This document shows, one piece after another, positions 35,276-46,135 of a stretch of 64,000 nucleotides of DNA. Each line of letters begins with the position of its first letter. Within the stretch, counting starts at the first letter, position 1. The translations under genes were made by a program, and so were the position numbers. The stretch is from Selaginella tamariscina (Eukaryota > Streptophyta > Lycopodiopsida > Selaginellales > Selaginellaceae): assembly GCA_003024785.1 (NCBI GenBank), contig PUQB01000064.1, forward strand, positions 434,001 to 498,000, written 5' to 3'. Below the pieces are notes generated by a model, which saw only the letters and a list, made by a program, of their open reading frames with translations, had not been told where the DNA came from and searched no databases.

Positions 35276-35829
35276 TATTGTTTTTGCCCATTCAAGCTGT
35301 AATCATTGGCACTTTTTCATCCCAGTCCTTCTCGTCTGTAAGAACTTTCATTGTATTCACTCCTACTTGACTTGTATCGGCTTGAATATTGAAAGCATTT
35401 GTTATCTGCGTTCGCAAAATGGTGCTAATGTCAGTAACTCCCTTATAGTTAACTGTACAGGCTGTTGCAGAATCACAGCAACAATACGATCTCCAAGTGG
35501 TACTATTGATGTGGATTGCTGTGAATGCATGCTCATTTTATTAGTCATAAAGTCTTGATTTTCCTCTTGTTGCATTTCTGAATTTGATTAGTCACTCTTT
35601 GTACTGTAGCCTTTTCTTTCTCCCAATTCTTGCGTATTGGTTCTTCTTTTGCTGGTTCGACCCGTACTCGTTTGACCCATGTTACAGCATACGTCTCAGT
35701 TGAGGGTAGTTCTGTATCTTGCTCCCATTTGCACTCGTAATTTTGTTCGTGATGGTCATCTAGATCATTCTCTTGTTGAACTTCCATGTCACTGGTTCAG
35801 TGGAAGATGTTCCGGTGTTAAATTCACAT

Positions 35830-37022
35830 TGTGGACATTCTGGTGAATAATGTCTAATCTCACCACATGTGTAACAGCAATACTGTTGAGTCGATTACAT
35901 TCAGTAGAATAGTGTCCTTTCTCTCCACATCTAAAACATGTAACATTAGGATTCTGACCTCATAATGCTGGTGGAGGTGGTATTGGTAGTAATAACGGTG
36001 GTCTTGTCTGTGTTGGGGCTGGTAACAAAGATTGTCCCCTACGTGACATTTCCGTATTATTACCTTGTCGGAAAAATGTTTCGAATTCACAGGGAAATCT
36101 CCTTCCATTACCATTCCAACGTTCTCCATTATACGCTCTTTGTGGATAATCATATGAATTAGCATTTCGTGACTGTGAATAATCATATGAATTTGCATTC
36201 CGGTTGTTGTTCCATCTAAGTGGTGGTGGAAATTCTCAGTACATCCCATCATTTGTTGGGTTTATATCCCGTAGTCCGACATTGTCTTGCTTCATGTCTT
36301 ATTCCTTCACACATCTGACACTTGAGTACTTTACATTTAGAAGCATTATGTCCTTCATTTTTGCATGTTGTACAAAATATTGTTTTAGTTTTTGGCTGTA
36401 TTTCGCTCTCCCTTTGATATTGTCTTCTTGATTCTCGTTCATCATCATCAATGCATCTTGGAGGTATTAACACTTCAAGTTGTTCTGCTTCCTTTATTGT
36501 ATCACTTAAATCAGGCAGTTTTATCAATCGTACTTGAAGCTGCAAATTGTCCCGTAATCCGTTTATATACCATTTCTTTGCCAATTTATCACTAACATCT
36601 CCGACCTCGCAACGGTTGTATAATCTCTGAAATCGTCGAGTGTAATCTTCCATTGCCTCAGTAGGTCCCTGTCGTATTTCCTGTAATTGCACTATTGGGT
36701 CTCGCTTATGATATTTTCGTACATAATAACTCTTAAATAGTGCAAGTAGTACACTGTACTTATCGATTGTGTTAGCATTTTCATAATACCAATCACTAGC
36801 GTCTCCTTTCAATGTAAATGGAAATATTCGTAGTCTATCATGTTCATCCGTGATTTCGTTAGCTTCACACGCCTTCTCAAACTGCTGAATATGCCGATTT
36901 GTATCCTCATTCTCAAAACCTGAAAAAGTAGATGGTATGACCTTCCCTGTAATTGTTAGTGTTCCCATCTCGTCAGTACGTCCACTGACAACAAATCCCA
37001 GTTTGCTCACGTTGGTACACAT
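35830..37022 (-). CDS. E4 Gag with two to four CCHC zinc knuckles
   Basis: The frame 37022-36249 is intact (257 codons): a capsid-type gag (FSGFENEDTNRHIQQFEKAC, FPFTLKGDASDWYY, EAMEDYTRRFQRLYNRC) ending in two CX2CX4HX4C knuckles, CTTCKNEGHNASKC and CQMCEGIRHEARQC. Past the stop, 300-400 bases downstream, two more knuckles appear: CFRCGEKGHYSTEC (35938-35897) and CYTCGEIRHYSPEC (35876-35835), in two different frames. Either the ancestral Gag was longer and had four knuckles, or the second pair lies at the Pol N-terminus. Confidence 0.75.
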
Positions 37023-37506
37023 TGCCCGTGATCTTCACTCTCATGATTAGTATCCTTTTCTTCTGTATCCTCGTCGTACATCGCTGTTGGTTGCTCCTCT
37101 CCTCGAGCTTGAACTTGCTCCTTCCTTCTCTGTTCCTCACGCTCTTCAATCCTCTTCCGTGTCTTTATTACTGCTTGTTGTCGTAAATATCGCTCCTCGC
37201 ACTCTTTTTTGTTGCTCTACTTAATCTCTTCATATCTTTGGCGTTCTACAAGAATACGTCGATAATCATCCATTCACTTACTACTTTATGCTGCAGGTTC
37301 ATTCTCATGCGGTCTTTGGTGCACGTTCTTCCATTTCTGCAATAGCTGCACTAATCGTATTAAGGACTCTCGCTTGAGTCTACGAAAAGCCTTAATCTTT
37401 TTCTTCTGTCACAATTTCTCTTTAAACTTCAACACTCCTTTGGGTATCGGTCTACCCATCTTGATACATTTTACAAACACATTATCAGTTACCTACTAAC
37501 ACGACC
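37023..37506 (-). other. E4 leader between PBS and gag
   Basis: About 480 bp of untranslated leader on the element strand. It contains a fragmentary Arg/Glu-rich translation but no continuous frame or recognised domain. Confidence 0.5.
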
Positions 37507-37526
37507 ATCCCTCCGTGGTCGCCATA
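37507..37526 (-). promoter_or_regulatory. E4 primer-binding site, tRNA-Arg type
   Basis: On the minus strand, two bases after the 5' LTR, TGGCGACCACGGAGGGATGG complements the 3' end of plant tRNA-Arg (…CTGTGGTCG plus CCA) closely, with two internal differences. Confidence 0.55.
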
Positions 37527-38121
37527 TGTTGAACCTTCAAATCCTACCATCTGCACATAGGTAAGATTGCCTTCGACAAACCCGTATTAAGGGTCTACTG
37601 GAATAAGATAAAGAAGAAATCAGACATCAGAAGGTCGGGAAAGGGTAAGGATGGCAAGGTGTATAGCAGAGCAATACTATGGATCCCGTCACAGTACTGG
37701 AATAAAATAATATACCACATAATAGAAATACGAGTAAGAGATAGACATATTAAGAGTGAAAGGAAACTTATATTATGTCCGTGCACGGCACATGGTACAA
37801 AATAACAGTATACTCGGATACCCTTCTAGTCCTAATCTGGTCTATTTATATCCGTACTCTAGGTCCCGTACTAGCAGTTATTGCAACTGCCTCTCAACCT
37901 TATCCATTCAATTACTGTAACTCCTTCTTATCCTTATCCAAACATGCCGTACTCCGCTGGTATCGTATTGCGATGATAACTCGTATTGCGGTATTACGTT
38001 AGTAACTCGTACTCCTTCCCACTCTCGATTTTCAACAATATATTTGTTTTTGGTATTTTTCCCATTATATTGCCCATGAAATAACAAGAAATCCTATCAA
38101 TGTCTAACTATGATCCTAACA
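37527..38121 (-). repeat. E4 5' LTR
   Basis: 595 bp copy of the LTR at 29694-30297, followed by the GAAGA target copy. Confidence 0.92.
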
Positions 38122-38126
38122 GAAGA

Positions 38127-38745
38127 TAAGACAATCTTTGATGTAATGATTTTGATCATTACACTCAAAGCATCATTACACAATTTGATGTAATTGTCAA
38201 GACTCCGACCAGCTCCCTTGCGGTCTTTGTCCTTCTGGTACTTCTTGCTACCTCCATGATGCTTGGAACTCTTAGCATCATTGTCATGCCTCTTCTGGAA
38301 CTTGGTTCAAGACTCCTCAGTCTTAGAGTCCTCCTAGACCTTCCTCTTTTCAGCTGCTCATGCACTCCTTTCCATCCATGTAGCAGCCACACGTGCCTCT
38401 TCCACTACCTCATTAAGAGTCTTAAACTCTTTCTTCCGACTCTTCAATGCATTCACCAATTGGGCAATCCTGAGTATGTGAATGAAGTAGTCACACTGGA
38501 AAGTGAATGCATCTCATGATCACAAACGATCAATGCTCTCATCCTACCGATGTAGTCTCTAAGTGAGAGATTCCCTTACTTCAAATCTCTAAGCTTGAGA
38601 CAAGCATCATGTGTGCCGTATGTAGGTGCATACTCCTTTTTGAAAGCATAAGAGCTTGCTCTCATCACTTTGATGAGTAATCCTCAGCAGTTTGTCCACT
38701 TTGCTCAACCAAAGATGTGTTGATCTGCCATGCCATGGCCATCAA
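38127..38745 (-). pseudogene. E3 gag remnant
   Basis: The minus strand holds fragments in several frames: an ATG-rich start near 38740, LNEVVEEARVAATWMERSA near 38420-38360, and a Lys-rich KKYQKDKDRKGAG stretch near 38230. They are compatible with a gag C-terminal half just before the split point. No zinc knuckle is seen. Stops are frequent. Confidence 0.45.
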
Positions 38746-39193
38746 ACTCAATGTGGCATTAATGCAAATAATTAAATATAATCGGTCTTATTTAATTAAT
38801 GTCGCATTAATATAGATAATATGCATGGTTTTTGAAAGGTTAACACACATATAAATGTGTGTGTGTAATGTTGTTTTATTTATATTAAAAATGGCATAAG
38901 TTTTGTAAGGGATTGATAAAAACATGCACAATGCTTCATATACATACATACATACATAGCATTAGTTTACATACGTACAAAAATCTACATATCTATATAT
39001 ATAGAGAGAGTGATAATAAACAATCAAAATAAACAGTTATGTATAAATAGACATACATATATATGTACATGAGTATATGTTTGTATATATATGTATGTAA
39101 ATATACATATATAATATTATATATAGAGTATGTAATAGCTAAAAAATACCTTTTCTCTCTACACACCCATGTAATATATGTATATGTATACAT

Positions 39194-39243
<50 letters not shown>

Positions 39244-39384
39244 AGAGACAATAGTAAACTATATTTAATTATTCCACATTAAACAAAAAAAAAACAATAG
39301 AGGCATTAAAGAATTGAAGTTTTAACATATTTTTTTTAATTAAAGATATTGAGTAAATGCACCTTCATTGCATATGTATTGCGT

Positions 39385-39479
<95 letters not shown>

Positions 39480-39890
39480 TATATATATATATAAACTAGG
39501 TAAATGGAAATTATGCACTAGAAATTTATTTTTTAATTTAGTTAACCACCTTAATGAGAAAGCATCATGGTAGTTATTATTAATGATGTGGCATTTTTTT
39601 TTTAATTTACAAGGGGCCAAATAACCACCTACTAATGGAAATGGGCCTAATGTCAACCTTTAACTTCAATATTAAATAGTCTCAAATTTTCAAGTTTGAG
39701 TTTTACAACTATGTAACTCATACATAAGGTTAACCCTCAAATCTTCACTTAACAAAATCCTCTTGTATAGCTATTATGTACAAATATCATAGAACAATCA
39801 TATAATCAATCATTATGTGTAACCAATTGCCTATTGTCATAATTTCAACTATTTTATTTTGGAGGATGAGTGTTATTATTTCTGAGTTTC
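38746..39890. repeat. AT-rich DNA with long (TA)n microsatellites
   Basis: No gene. Perfect or near-perfect TA runs lie at about 39198-39241 and 39388-39492. Short frames across them encode only Tyr-Ile repeats and are not genes. Confidence 0.8.
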
Positions 39891-40300
39891 ATTGTTTAAC
39901 TTTTGATATACTTAGTGTACTTAGGTTTGTAAGTTGTTATTAAATATTTTAAAGAAATTTATGTGAAGATAGAACTTATTTTGTAGAAATTATTTCCTTC
40001 CCACTTAATTAAAATTGGTTCATAGTCATATTAGGTGAATAGTTTCTTTAACCCCATGCCCTAACCCCTCGAAGTAAGGTTTAGGGATGGAGCCATTAAG
40101 TTAAACTCAATGACACTTGTATAGAAAGGGCTTTACATAAACAAGAAAAAGGTCTTTGGTTCTTTCCTACCTTATTAACTTAACTTATGTTGTTGAGACA
40201 CCTTTTGTGCTACCCAAATTTCCTCCATGTGAGGGTACGCCATACCTTAAGGATAACTTACCCTTATTGTCGATGAATGCACTTATGTTTGAGTATGTTA
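39891..40300. repeat. Dispersed repeat copy R1a
   Basis: Diverged but alignable with 56390-56830: both contain a block like CTTAGTG.ACTTAGGT, GTTATTAAATATTT, then CCCTCAAA/CCCTCGAA, AGGTTAAA and a CATACCTTAAG/CACACCTTAAG segment. Its identity is unknown; it may be an old non-autonomous element. Confidence 0.4.
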
Positions 40301-43300
40301 CATCTAAGGAGTTAGCCAATTCTTTTCATCTAATAACTGTTTGTATGCTTGAAAGGTTTTATTTAAGTACACGTTTTTATTAAGAAAAGAGAAATCACTA
40401 TTTAAATGGAGCTTGACATTAGGTTCTTTAACATAAGATTGAAGTTGTCAATTTAATATATTACTTAGAATTAGTAATATTAAAAGATTTCAAACCATAC
40501 CAAATTCCTAACCAAATTGCACTTGCTCTACATGTTCATTTTCAATAGGACTGTCCTCTACATCCTTATTATACATTAGCACATATATGCATATATATCC
40601 ATGGTTTTTAACATGCTCGCCCAAACTACTCTACTTAATAGACATGATGGAGCACCCCCCAACCCTCATTCCATAAGTTTATAAGTTAAGGCATTGCTTC
40701 AGCTTCCTCATACATCCTAACTCACAATTTAAGCATTGTTTGTGCCCTTATTCAACTATGAGCGTAGGTTTTTAATAGAAGTACATGTTTTCTTTTAAGG
40801 ATTCACAATAAAGAAATCTAGGGATGACATCTAGTAAGTCACATAAGTGAAACCAAGAGGGCATGCTCCCTAGGGTCATATCACGATTTAACGTTGAGAG
40901 GCTAGTGATTTTGACAAACATAGATGCTTGTGCTCGAATAAAAGTGTTAAGTCTTGAGCCTTTGCTCAAGGAAGTTTATGTCTCGTAACTAGGTAGCTTG
41001 TTAATATGGGCCATTTCATGAAGCATATGCATGATTATATTTTAGGGTTAGCATTAAGGATTGCTTATGTTATCACTAAACACCAAGCCTAGGTTTAGGG
41101 TACAAAGCCCTTAGGGGTTAGCTATGGATTAGACTATGCCTTGTGATTTTGTAGGGGTTGTACATTCTAATAAGATTGATTCCTAACCTACATGTGAGAA
41201 CACGTCTTTGGTGGGTTGGGACATAAGCTTATTTAGGTCTCCTACGAGTTTTGAGCTCAGGAATTTAGGGTAAATCTCGAGCCTAACCCTAATGGTTATT
41301 AGGGTTGACTTTGAAAACTTTGCATTGATCTCACATGATGATAATGTCATATGTTTGACTTAACAACACCATGCATGTGTCAAAACCTTGATGCTTATGG
41401 TTATTCTTCACTTGGAAAAATGAAAATTAATGGGCTTGGAACCATGCGGGTTACTATAGAAAGGTCTTGATGTGGTATATGTTACCATGACTTGAATGAA
41501 AACAGTAGATACACACATATGAAAAAGTGCATAACTATAAGTATAAAAAAAGGCCTACATGTACAACATACATGTTCACACATAAGAAGCTTTATGTGTT
41601 GTGTCATAAGTATTATTAAATCTTTGATATAAAATAATCTGCAAATTACTTTCATTTGTGAGTAGGTCTACCATGCTGTTGGAGGTGGCTCTTAGGTTTG
41701 CTGCAACTTGAGGTCCTTCATAAAGAACTAGGTTACAACCAAAAAGGAGGTATTGGGCTAAGTATTCAAGGGCCTTTAATTAACCTTTTGTTTTCTAATG
41801 GAGGGGAGAATGATAAGATAAACAATTTAATGTTTATGAAAAACCTTTAACACTTTGACTTATATTAGTTAGAGTTTTTACTTGACATATTTACCCATGT
41901 GTGTAACATAATTTTTTAACAAGTTTTACTATTATTAAAGATTTAAACACTCTAAATTGGATTTTGTAATAATCACTAAAGAATGTTAAATTACTAGTGA
42001 ATGTGTACTTATGGATGGGACATTATTTAATTTAACAAGCAACTTAAGGTTAAGTTTTCACTAGTGAGTGACTGGTTTGCCTAGCCAATAAAATTGTAAT
42101 AAATTATTGTTTTATTATGGGTTTGTTTTTCACCTATTAGTTATTTAAAATCCATAATTTATGCAGCACCTACATGGTGTTTCTAGTGGTAGCAAAACAC
42201 TCAAGCAATTTGGCTATCGGCATAAATTTAGCAAGAGTTTGTGGAGGCTTCTCCAAAGGTTAAATTGGACAACACACAAACATAATACACACACCTCGAG
42301 CATGTAAATAACGACACACCTCAGGCCTGTAAACAACGTAGGGATGTGATGTACTTAGATCAAATTGGGTAATGCTTACTCCATTTTATTCAAGGATCTG
42401 AACATAATAACTATGTAAAATATATAATAACTCAATGATAAAAGACACATAATTTATGATGCCATGCTACTATGTACATTCATTTGCATAATGCTAATAT
42501 TTGCATATTGTATAAAATATATTATTTGAATTCCATAGACTTGACATTTATATACATCTATAAGCTGATTTTCTATAATTGCCTCAGCCAATTAAATTGT
42601 AATAAATTAGTTATTTTACCAATGATTTATTTTTCCACCTACTAATTATTTAAGATCCATAATCTATGTGGACTACATAGTTTTTTGGTTATATGGCTAC
42701 TAGACATAAATTAAACCAAAAAAAAAATAAATTATAAAATATAATAATTACAAAGGAGCAACTAAAGGATTTGCCATGGTTAAATCATACAAACAATACA
42801 TACACATAGCTTAGGCATGTAAATAATATTAAATTCCATAGACCTTTTGCAAATTTATATACATATATAAGACTATACATATGTACATCATATAAACACC
42901 TTTAAACAAGAAATGTGGATATACAAACATATATCTTTTGATATGTGCATATTTTACATCACACACCAACAACCCCCTAGTTCAATTATACAATGTCTGT
43001 TGTATAATTACCACTAATATAATGTATACCATAATCTACATATGATATATACATATGCTCAAATTACTGCCTATAAAGAATTAAGTAATTTTAATTTTAC
43101 AACATGTTCTACTTGAGATATCCAACATATAAAGTGATTTTACACATCTCAATGGTGATATTAACATTTAATGAGAATTAATTATTTTTTTTAAATTATT
43201 TATTTTTAAATGAATTAAAATGTATACGTTTGTACACGTGCATATGATAAGCATACAAAAAGCACTATATACCCAATGGAGTGGAAAAGTGGAATAAGAC

Positions 43301-43378
43301 TTAATCTTAGATAAATTTGTATTAATTTATAAATTTTGAAATAAAATACCTTTTTAATGTAAATGTAATAAAAATATC
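40301..43378. other. AT-rich intergenic DNA
   Basis: No coding signal. It includes the dispersed repeat related to 25870-26025 (about 42080-42215 and 42590-42690) and many short AT runs. Confidence 0.6.
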
Positions 43379-43743
43379 TGTCAAGCCACGACCCAAAAGC
43401 AGGATAAGAACAAGGAGGCTTGACTCAAGAGCAAGAACAAGATAAGAACAAGGAACATGCCAAGAATGATCGTAAAATGACTGATGTTGATAGTAACTGC
43501 TTATACAACAATTAACTCCAAGAGCTAATCTAGACATAAATTAAAAATAATGTCTCTTATCCTATAAGCATATCCTATAGGCATATCATGTAGGTATATC
43601 TTGTATTTTGTATCGGGTCGTGACAACACCTCCTCCATAAGGACAAGTTTCACGAGTCCTGTGACCTGGTTTAGCAGGATAACGTTGATGGAAGGCATAG
43701 AGTAAATTGGATGCAGGTTCTTAAGTGCGATCGATAGGCAATT
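43379..43743 (-). mobile_element. E5a: chromovirus 3' end fragment
   Basis: A minus-oriented LTR (43379-43625, TGTCAAGCC … GGGTCGTGACA) followed by about 118 bp matching the last internal bases of E6 (CACCTCCTCC … CGAGT … ACCTGGTTTAGCAGGATAA). It stops where a plus-oriented LTR starts. The LTR holds the 13-mer TTGATAGTAACTG at 43487-43499. Confidence 0.8.
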
Positions 43744-43967
43744 ATCACAACCCGATACAGGATGCAGAATTCCGGATACAGGATACAGGATGTAGGATAC
43801 GGGTTACAGGATATGCTTATAGGATATACCTACAGGATATGCCTACAGGATATTCCTACATGATATTCCTATAGATATGCTACAGGATATGCCTAGAGGA
43901 TAAGGGTCACTATTCTTAGCTCATGACTAGATTAGACTCATGACCAGATTAACTTGGAGTTGTGAGC

Positions 43968-44010
43968 ATAAAAGCTCCGACCTAATTGTTGTACAATCAG
44001 TTACTATCAA
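43968..44010 (+). promoter_or_regulatory. E5b TATA box and predicted transcript start / self-primer
   Basis: ATAAAAG at 43968-43974 is followed, 29 bp on, by CAGTTACTATCAA (43998-44010). That 13-mer is the exact reverse complement of the bases right after the LTR (44552-44564). The layout suggests that the RNA starts here and that its 5' end primes reverse transcription. Confidence 0.6.
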
Positions 44011-44149
44011 CACCAGTCATTCTACAATCATTCTTGTTCTTGTCTTGTTTGTATCTTACTCCTTGCCTCCTACTCTTGTCTTGCCTCTGGTTCCTATCAT
44101 GCTCTTGTCTTGCTCTTGGATTATGTCCTACTCCTAATTCCTGAGTTCC

Positions 44150-44480
44150 CAGTTCCTGTCCTGCTCCCTGTCTTGCTATCATGCTCCGGTTCCTATCCAG
44201 CTCCTTGTCCTACTATCCTGCTCATTGTCCTGCTATCCTGCTCCAGTTCCTATCCAGCTCCTTGTTCTGCTATCCTGCTCCAGTTCCTTGTCCTGCTATT
44301 CTGCTCCATTTCCTATCCTGCTCCTTGTCTTGCTATCCTGCTCTGGTTCCTATCTTGCTCCTTGTCCTGCTATCCTGCTCTAGTTCCTATCCTACTCCTT
44401 GTCCTACTCCTGAGTTCCTAGTCCTATCCTACTCCCTTGTCCTGCTCCTTGTTCTGCTCTTGAGTTCCAAGTTCATGTCC
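44150..44480. repeat. C/T-rich tandem repeat within the E5b LTR
   Basis: About eight imperfect copies of a unit near 37 bp built from CCTATCCTGCTCC, TTGTCCTGCTATC and CTGCTCCAGTT. It expands the LTR. Open frames across it (LLSCSSSYPAPC-type) are by-products of the repeat. Confidence 0.7.
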
Positions 44481-44551
44481 TGCTCCTGAGTCAAGCCTCC
44501 TTATTCTTGGAATCCTACCCTCTTCCTGGTTCCTGGATCGTGGCTTGACAA

Positions 44552-44564
44552 TTGATAGTAACTG
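44552..44564 (+). promoter_or_regulatory. E5b self-complementary primer-binding site
   Basis: TTGATAGTAACTG starts one base after the LTR. It does not begin with TGG, so no mature tRNA 3' end can pair with it. It is the perfect reverse complement of 43998-44010. Confidence 0.6.
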
Positions 44565-44880
44565 CTTTAATAGCTTTCCGATTCCCAGCTACTTTTTTTT
44601 CTTTGATTCTTTTCCTTCGTTTTCCTCCTTTTCTTTCATAGATCATGGCTGATTTTGAGCACTTTCAACACGAGCACCAAATGTTGCTTCATGAGCTAAC
44701 CACTTTGCGCCAAGTGGTCACCAATCTGCAAGGTTCCACCAACGTGGCGCATGTAGCTGCTGATGCATCCTCAAGGCTGCTGCGGAGGCTCTCTCTCAGG
44801 CATCGGTGGTTCCCTCTTCATTGAACTTTTCTTCGGAGCCAAAGATTAGCATGCCAGAGAAGTTCATTCATTAGTATATA

Positions 44881-45690
44881 AGTTTGGATGATTTACAACT
44901 AGTTGGGGGGGGGGGCATGATTGTGTATCAAATGCAATGGATCATCCTTCTTCACAAAGCATCATGCCTTGAATGTGTTGGTTGTGACTCCCCCATTGGA
45001 TATCACTTCAACACTTTACAATGAGCCAAGAACATTTGATGGGGATCAGTGTCAACATAAACCATTGAATGAAGATTACCCGATATGTCTTGATAGATTT
45101 ACCAAAGTGGCAGTTACCAATTTAGTTATACACTTGTATCATATTACATGCATAGTTCCTCTATTATTGAGCAACAACATATGTGCCACACGCAAATATG
45201 TAATATATGTCATACATGGTTGCACCTTAGCCTTGCAACATCAAAAGACTATGTTATTTCAAGACTGATTCTAACGTATCAAGTTCGACAACCCAATGAA
45301 ACCATGCTTAATTATGGAGGGGTATTGCAAAGAAACTAGGATTATAGGTCATAGTGCTCAAGATTAAGAATGGATCCATTAATATTGATTACTTAAAATA
45401 GCATATCACCATCAACATGATAGCCCAATATCTAAATGATAAAGAGGGTTAGTAACAATGCTAACTATCAAACTAAATCGGTTATCTGATTTAATGAGTG
45501 ATTTATTTCTTAATTATAATTATGTTTAAAAATATATTTTTAGTGGATATCAAACAGAATACATAAGAGTAGCTTGCAATTTTCATGAATAGAAGTTCTA
45601 TAATACAAATGATTTGGATTTTTGGACTAGCCAAGATATCATAGCAACTAATGTAAAAATTGAGGCTCATTAGAGGGAATTGATTGTATA
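44881..45690. other. AT-rich DNA with one unassigned small ORF
   Basis: An open frame at 44921-45268 (115 codons) shows no motif I recognise and is probably transposon debris. Nothing else is seen. Confidence 0.4.
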
Positions 45691-46135
45691 AATTACATTG
45701 TTACCTTATGAAATGAGGCTTAAAGACCATGAAATAAAGCTATAAGACCATGAAGTGATGCTCAAGGGACAACAAAGTGGGCTTAGCCCATAAGGGTGAG
45801 ATCAAAACTTTAGAAGTAAGACTCTTACACCACAAAGTGAGATTCTTGCTCTACAAAGTGAAATTCTAAACCCACAAAGTGACACTTGCACATGAAGTGA
45901 GCCTCTAGGTCCACAAAGTGAGCCTCCTATCTTATGAAGTGAGACTCCATGGCCCATGAAGTTAGGGTCATGCCTCGTGGAACAAGCCTCAATGCCCACT
46001 AATTTAGCCTCCTAGCCCACAAAGTGAGAGGTCATGCCCCATGCCACTAGAGAGTTTCATGTCTACATAATGACACTTCAATCCACAAAGTGAGTCTTGA
46101 AGCCCATGAAATGAGTTTTAGACCATATGCAATAA
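45690..46135. repeat. Minisatellite array 1 (CACAAAGTGAG core)
   Basis: Tandem imperfect repeats of about 21-25 bp with the core C.CAAAGTGAGACTC alternating with CCATGAAGTGAG variants, about 17 copies. The same core forms the array at 48535-49035. Confidence 0.75.

Larger units (their letters stand above)
29694..38121 (-). mobile_element. E4: 8.4-kb Ty3/gypsy element with an extra 3' ORF
   Basis: Complete minus-strand LTR element inserted into E3. Target duplication GAAGA at 29689-29693 and 38122-38126. Order on the minus strand: 5' LTR, PBS, gag with CCHC knuckles, protease, RT, RNase H, integrase, an additional ORF of about 600 codons, polypurine tract, 3' LTR. LTRs are about 94% identical by eye, so it is older than E2. 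Frameshifts and stops are scattered through pol and ORF3; gag is intact for 257 codons. Confidence 0.9.
26029..38745 (-). mobile_element. E3: old gypsy retrotransposon split by E4
   Basis: Minus-strand gypsy remnant. From right to left: gag fragments 38745-38127, then (after removal of E4) protease, RT, integrase remnants 29693-26280 and the 3' LTR 26029-26267. The two host flanks of E4 join as one element at the duplicated GAAGA. The 5' LTR is not recognised to the right of 38745, so that end may be lost. All coding parts are heavily mutated. Confidence 0.7.
43744..44880 (+). mobile_element. E5b: chromovirus 5' LTR plus gag start
   Basis: Plus-oriented LTR 43744-44550, then leader and the gag start at ATG 44645 (MADFEHFQHEHQMLLHELTT), truncated near 44870. 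The LTR is about 807 bp instead of about 430 because of an internal tandem expansion (44150-44480). With E5a it forms a head-to-head inverted pair of LTRs. Confidence 0.8.

Noticed and set aside
39060-39520. Open frames encoding runs of Tyr-Ile
   Set aside because: They arise from (TA)n microsatellites and have no start context or homology.
44110-44489. 103- and 102-codon frames rich in LLSCSSSYPAPC-type repeats
   Set aside because: Translations of the C/T-rich tandem repeat inside the E5b LTR; the same DNA is clearly LTR.
43744-44564. tRNA-Met primer site in E5/E6
   Set aside because: The bases after the LTR do not start with TGG and do not match TGGTATCAGAGC.
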